DNA of 24,739 nt. It comes from an uncultured Eubacteriales bacterium (GTDB taxonomy: Bacteria > Bacillota > Clostridia > Oscillospirales > Oscillospiraceae). The DNA lies in NCBI GenBank assembly GCA_900550615.1, contig URSX01000017.1, positions 1-24,739 of the forward strand, in the 5' to 3' direction. Of this stretch, positions 22,020 through 24,739 are shown piece by piece (within the stretch, counting starts at the first letter, position 1; each line of letters opens with the position of its first letter). A program made the translations under genes and the position numbers. The notes under the pieces were generated by a model, which was given only the letters and a program-made list of their open reading frames with translations, made no database searches and was not told the origin of the DNA.

Positions 22020-23898
22020 GACAAAACGCAGACCCGGACCCCACGGGCCCGGCGGCGGGCAGCGCCACGGATACCAGAAGCCCAAGGACATGAAGGGCAC
22101 CGTGAAAAAGCTGTTGAAGTATATGAGCCGCTACAAGGGGGCGCTGGTGCTGGTGGCCATATGTCTGGTAGTGAGCAGCGGGGCATCCATCCTCTCCAGC
22201 TACATGCTCAAGCCCATTATCAACGACTATATTCTGCCGGGAGATTTTCCGGGCCTCATTAAAATGCTGTGTCTGCTGGGCGGGGCCTTCGCCCTGTCGG
22301 GCCTGTGCTCCTATGCCTATGCGCGGATCATGGTCCACATTGCCCAGAACACGGTGGCGGCCATACGGCGGGATCTGTTCAACAAAATGCAGTCCCTGCC
22401 CCTGCGGTACTTTGACACCCATCAGTCCGGTGACCTGATGAGCCGGTTTACCAACGACATCGACACCATTTCGGAGATGATCAACTCCAGCTTCGCCAAC
22501 CTCATCTCCTGCGCACTGACCTTTTTGGGCACCATCGCCATGATGCTGTACCTGAACTGGGTGCTGACGCTCATTACCTTCGCCTTTCTGGCGCTGATGC
22601 TGCTGACGGTGAAGACCATCGGCGGGCGCAGCCGGGTGAGTTTTCAGCGCCAGCAAGCGGCCCTGGGCGCGGTGAACGGCTATGTGGAGGAGATGATCGA
22701 GGGGCAGAAGGTCATTAAGGTCTTCAACCACGAGCAGAAGACCATCGGCCAGTTTGACATCCTCAACGAGAGCTACCGGCAGGCGGCCACGGCAGCCCAG
22801 GCCTACGCCAGCTCCATGATGCCAGCCATGGGCAACCTCTCCCGCATCAACTACGCGGCGACCTGCTGCGTGGGCGGCCTGCTGGCCATCGGCGGCGTGG
22901 GGGACATCGGCTCTCTGGCCGCGTACCTGCTGTATGTGAAGCAGGTGTCTCAGCCCATTGCCCAGATGAGTCAGCAGGTGAACACCATCCTGGCCGCCGT
23001 GGCTGGGGCGGAGCGTGTCTTCGCCGTGATGGAGGAGCAGCCCGAGGTGGACGAAGGCAAGACCGTACTGATCCGGGCGGAGAAGAAGGACGGGGCGCTC
23101 CACGAGGTGCCCTACCGCACCGGCTGCTGGGCCTGGAAAGCGCCCGACGGCACCATGACGGAGCTGCAGGGCGATGTGCGGTTTGACCATGTGGACTTCG
23201 GGTACACCAAGGAGAAAACCGTGCTGCACGATGTGAGCCTGTACGCAGAGCCCGGACAGAAGATCGCCTTCGTGGGCTCCACCGGCGCGGGAAAAACCAC
23301 CATTACAAACCTCATCAACCGCTTTTATGACATCAATGCGGGCACCATCACCTACGACGGCATCGACGTACGGAATATTGAGAAAAACTCCCTGCGCCGG
23401 TCCCTGGGCATGGTGCTCCAGGACACCCATCTCTTTACCGGCACCATCGCCGAGAACATCCGCTACGGCCGGCCCGACGCCACCGACGAGCAGGTGGTGG
23501 CCGCGGCCAGGCTGGCCAACGCCGACGGCTTTATCCGCCACCTGCCCCAGGGATACGATACCCCCATCACCGGGGACGGCGGCAGTCTGAGCCAGGGCGA
23601 GCGGCAGCTGCTGGCCATTGCCCGGGCGGCGGTGTCCGATCCCCCGGTGCTGATATTGGACGAGGCCACCTCCTCCATCGACACCCGGACGGAAAAGCTC
23701 ATCGAAAAGGGCATGGACTCCCTGATGGCCGGGCGGACGGTGTTCGTCATCGCCCACCGGCTCTCCACCGTGCGCAACGCTCAGGCCATCCTGGTGCTGG
23801 AGCAGGGGCAGATCATCGAGCGGGGCAACCACGAGGATCTGCTGCGGCAGAAGGGGAGATATTATCAATTGTATACGGGACAGAGTGAGCTGTCTTAA
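22012..23898 (+). CDS. ABC exporter half, catalytic ATPase site
   Basis: Second half-transporter, 628 residues: an N-terminal Gly/Pro-rich cytoplasmic stretch (1-30), six membrane helices (about 40-330), then the ATPase domain. Walker A is GSTGAGKTT (422-430), Walker B LILDE with catalytic Glu551, and H-loop His582 (IAHRLS) is intact. The signature is LSQGE (526-530) rather than LSGGQ; it would face the degenerate Walker site of the partner, completing the heterodimer pattern. An insertion of about 35 residues (about 350-385) precedes the ATPase core. I chose ATG 22012, after GGAGGAGG; ATG 21982 lacks a site. It overlaps the first half by 8 bp. Confidence 0.94.
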   Translation: MAETKRRPGPHGPGGGQRHGYQKPKDMKGTVKKLLKYMSRYKGALVLVAICLVVSSGASILSSYMLKPIINDYILPGDFPGLIKMLCLLGGAFALSGLCSYAYARIMVHIAQNTVAAIRRDLFNKMQSLPLRYFDTHQSGDLMSRFTNDIDTISEMINSSFANLISCALTFLGTIAMMLYLNWVLTLITFAFLALMLLTVKTIGGRSRVSFQRQQAALGAVNGYVEEMIEGQKVIKVFNHEQKTIGQFDILNESYRQAATAAQAYASSMMPAMGNLSRINYAATCCVGGLLAIGGVGDIGSLAAYLLYVKQVSQPIAQMSQQVNTILAAVAGAERVFAVMEEQPEVDEGKTVLIRAEKKDGALHEVPYRTGCWAWKAPDGTMTELQGDVRFDHVDFGYTKEKTVLHDVSLYAEPGQKIAFVGSTGAGKTTITNLINRFYDINAGTITYDGIDVRNIEKNSLRRSLGMVLQDTHLFTGTIAENIRYGRPDATDEQVVAAARLANADGFIRHLPQGYDTPITGDGGSLSQGERQLLAIARAAVSDPPVLILDEATSSIDTRTEKLIEKGMDSLMAGRTVFVIAHRLSTVRNAQAILVLEQGQIIERGNHEDLLRQKGRYYQLYTGQSELS

Positions 23899-23955
23899 AC
23901 TGACAAAAAACGAATAAAATGATTCACATCTGTGGACGCACATCCTGCGAAGCTG

Positions 23956-23964
23956 TGGTACAAT
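23956..23964 (+). promoter_or_regulatory. cdd promoter -10
   Basis: TGG then TACAAT (23959-23964) is an extended -10 form; no good -35 is seen. The transcript would start near 23971, about 36 nt before the cdd ATG. Confidence 0.45.
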
Positions 23965-24006
23965 ACATGTAAGCAGAGCGGGAAAATAGTAAAGGAGGAC
24001 AAGAGC

Positions 24007-24396
24007 ATGACGGAACAGGAATTGATGCGTTTGGCCGTGGAGATGCTGGACAGAGCATATGCTCCCTACTCCCACTTCCCGGTGGGGGCGGCCCTGGAGT
24101 GCCAGGACGGCACCGTGTACACCGGCTGCAACATTGAAAACGCCGCCTTCCCCTGCACCATCTGCGCCGAACGGACGGCCATCTTCAAGGCTGTCAGCGA
24201 GGGGCACCGGGACTTTCGCCGCATTGTGATCGCGGGGAGGAGCGAGGATTTCTGTGTGCCCTGCGGCTCCTGCCGCCAGGTGATGCGGGAGTTTGCCCCG
24301 GAGATAGAGGTCATCTGCCTGAGCGGAAAGGGCGAGGCCCGGCACTACACCCTGCGCCAGCTGCTGCCGGACAGCTTCGGGCCGGAATACCTGTAA
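24007..24396 (+). CDS. cdd: Cytidine deaminase
   Basis: Zinc enzyme that converts cytidine and deoxycytidine to uridine forms in pyrimidine salvage. The 129 residues are the size of tetrameric Cdd. It has AYAPYSHFPVGAALE (18-32), TGCNIENAAF (substrate binding, 39-48), catalytic CAE with Cys53 and Glu55, and PCGSCRQ (85-91) with zinc ligands Cys86 and Cys89. The three cysteine ligands fit the tetrameric class. The ATG at 24007 has a strong AAAGGAGG 8 nt upstream; an open frame further up lacks one. It lies between the ABC exporter and feoA, with no clear link to either. Confidence 0.96.
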   Translation: MTEQELMRLAVEMLDRAYAPYSHFPVGAALECQDGTVYTGCNIENAAFPCTICAERTAIFKAVSEGHRDFRRIVIAGRSEDFCVPCGSCRQVMREFAPEIEVICLSGKGEARHYTLRQLLPDSFGPEYL

Positions 24397-24453
24397 CCGA
24401 TACCGGGAGACGGACATAGAATGGAGCAGTCCGTCCGGAGGAGGTCTTTGCCC

Positions 24454-24699
24454 GTGCAAAGGGATCTATCCTGCCTGGGCTGCGGACAGCGGGGCATCAT
24501 CACCGAGCTGTTTTTTTCCGGGGGAAAAAGACGGCGGCTCATGGAGCTGGGCTTCATTCCCGGCGCACAGGTGACGGCGCTGCAGAAGGCGCCCTTCGGC
24601 GGCGCCGTGTCCTACGAGGTCATGGGAACGGTGATCGCCCTGCGGCCGGCTGACGCCCGGCGCATCGGAATATGCAGTGGCGCGGATGCAGATCCGTGA
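24454..24699 (+). CDS. feoA: FeoA-domain protein
   Basis: Small SH3-like FeoA protein, the partner of the FeoB ferrous iron channel at the inner membrane. The core is clear: GIITELFFSGGKRRRLMELG, then FIPGAQVTALQKAPFGGAVS, and YEVMGTVIALRPADARRIGI. I chose GTG 24454 (81 residues) because GGAGGAGG (24437-24444) sits 9 nt before it; ATG 24421 (92 residues) has only GGGAGA at a long distance. An early CLGCG pair is unusual for FeoA, which has no metal cysteines as a rule. A feoB gene would be expected next but the window ends 40 bp later; nothing of it can be recognised. Confidence 0.88.
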   Translation: MQRDLSCLGCGQRGIITELFFSGGKRRRLMELGFIPGAQVTALQKAPFGGAVSYEVMGTVIALRPADARRIGICSGADADP

Positions 24700-24739
24700 A
24701 GGAAAACCGATAAAGGCGGGGGGACGCTTAAAAAGCGCC

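Noticed and set aside
21856..24459. A very long minus-strand open frame (867 codons) antisense to the second exporter gene and cdd.
   Set aside because: The plus strand holds well-supported genes over its whole length. Long antisense frames are common in G/C-rich DNA. Similar shadows over rel, recJ, hemZ and the methyltransferase were dropped for the same reason.

Overview
The window looks like chromosome of a high-GC, endospore-forming member of the Clostridia, probably the Oscillospiraceae group. This placement is an inference from gene content. The signs are yabP, yabQ and a SpoVB-type flippase next to mazG, a HemZ-type radical SAM protein, a clostridial recJ-rel-dtd cluster, and short palindromic repeats scattered between genes. 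I see no tRNA, rRNA or CRISPR array.

Layout. (1) 73-2526: a LysR regulator divergent from a BrnQ branched-chain amino acid carrier. (2) 2770-7415, minus strand: a Bacillus yabM-to-yabR type cluster in the order flippase, mazG, hup, rqcP, yabP, yabQ, divIC, yabR. It joins membrane lipid-linked precursor export, nucleotide clean-up, DNA packing, ribosome quality control, sporulation and division. (3) 7453-14662, minus strand: recJ, rel, dtd, an MBL-fold hydrolase and hemZ, probably read from an extended -10 promoter upstream of recJ. A 354-bp island of palindromic repeats separates rel from dtd. (4) 14781-16973: a Crp/Fnr regulator divergent from a multi-cluster 4Fe-4S protein. The pair is bracketed by the N-terminal and C-terminal remnants of one family of DDE transposase. 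(5) 17011-19259: a cell-wall amidase on the minus strand and an RlmI-like rRNA methyltransferase on the plus strand. (6) 19260-19824: a gene-free stretch built from direct and inverted repeats. (7) 19825-23898: a MarR regulator and a heterodimeric ABC exporter with tight overlaps and two tandem operator-like palindromes in front. (8) 24007-24699: cytidine deaminase, then a FeoA protein at the window edge.

Most worth a second look: the regulator/ferredoxin pair inside split transposase remnants, with a palindrome at the class II activator position; the yabP leader hairpin that is both terminator-like and traps the ribosome binding site; the A7 run in yabQ, where a one-base shift decides whether it overlaps divIC by 206 bp; a two-copy ~115-bp repeat not explained by any gene; and an amidase lacking the usual first zinc-ligand histidine.
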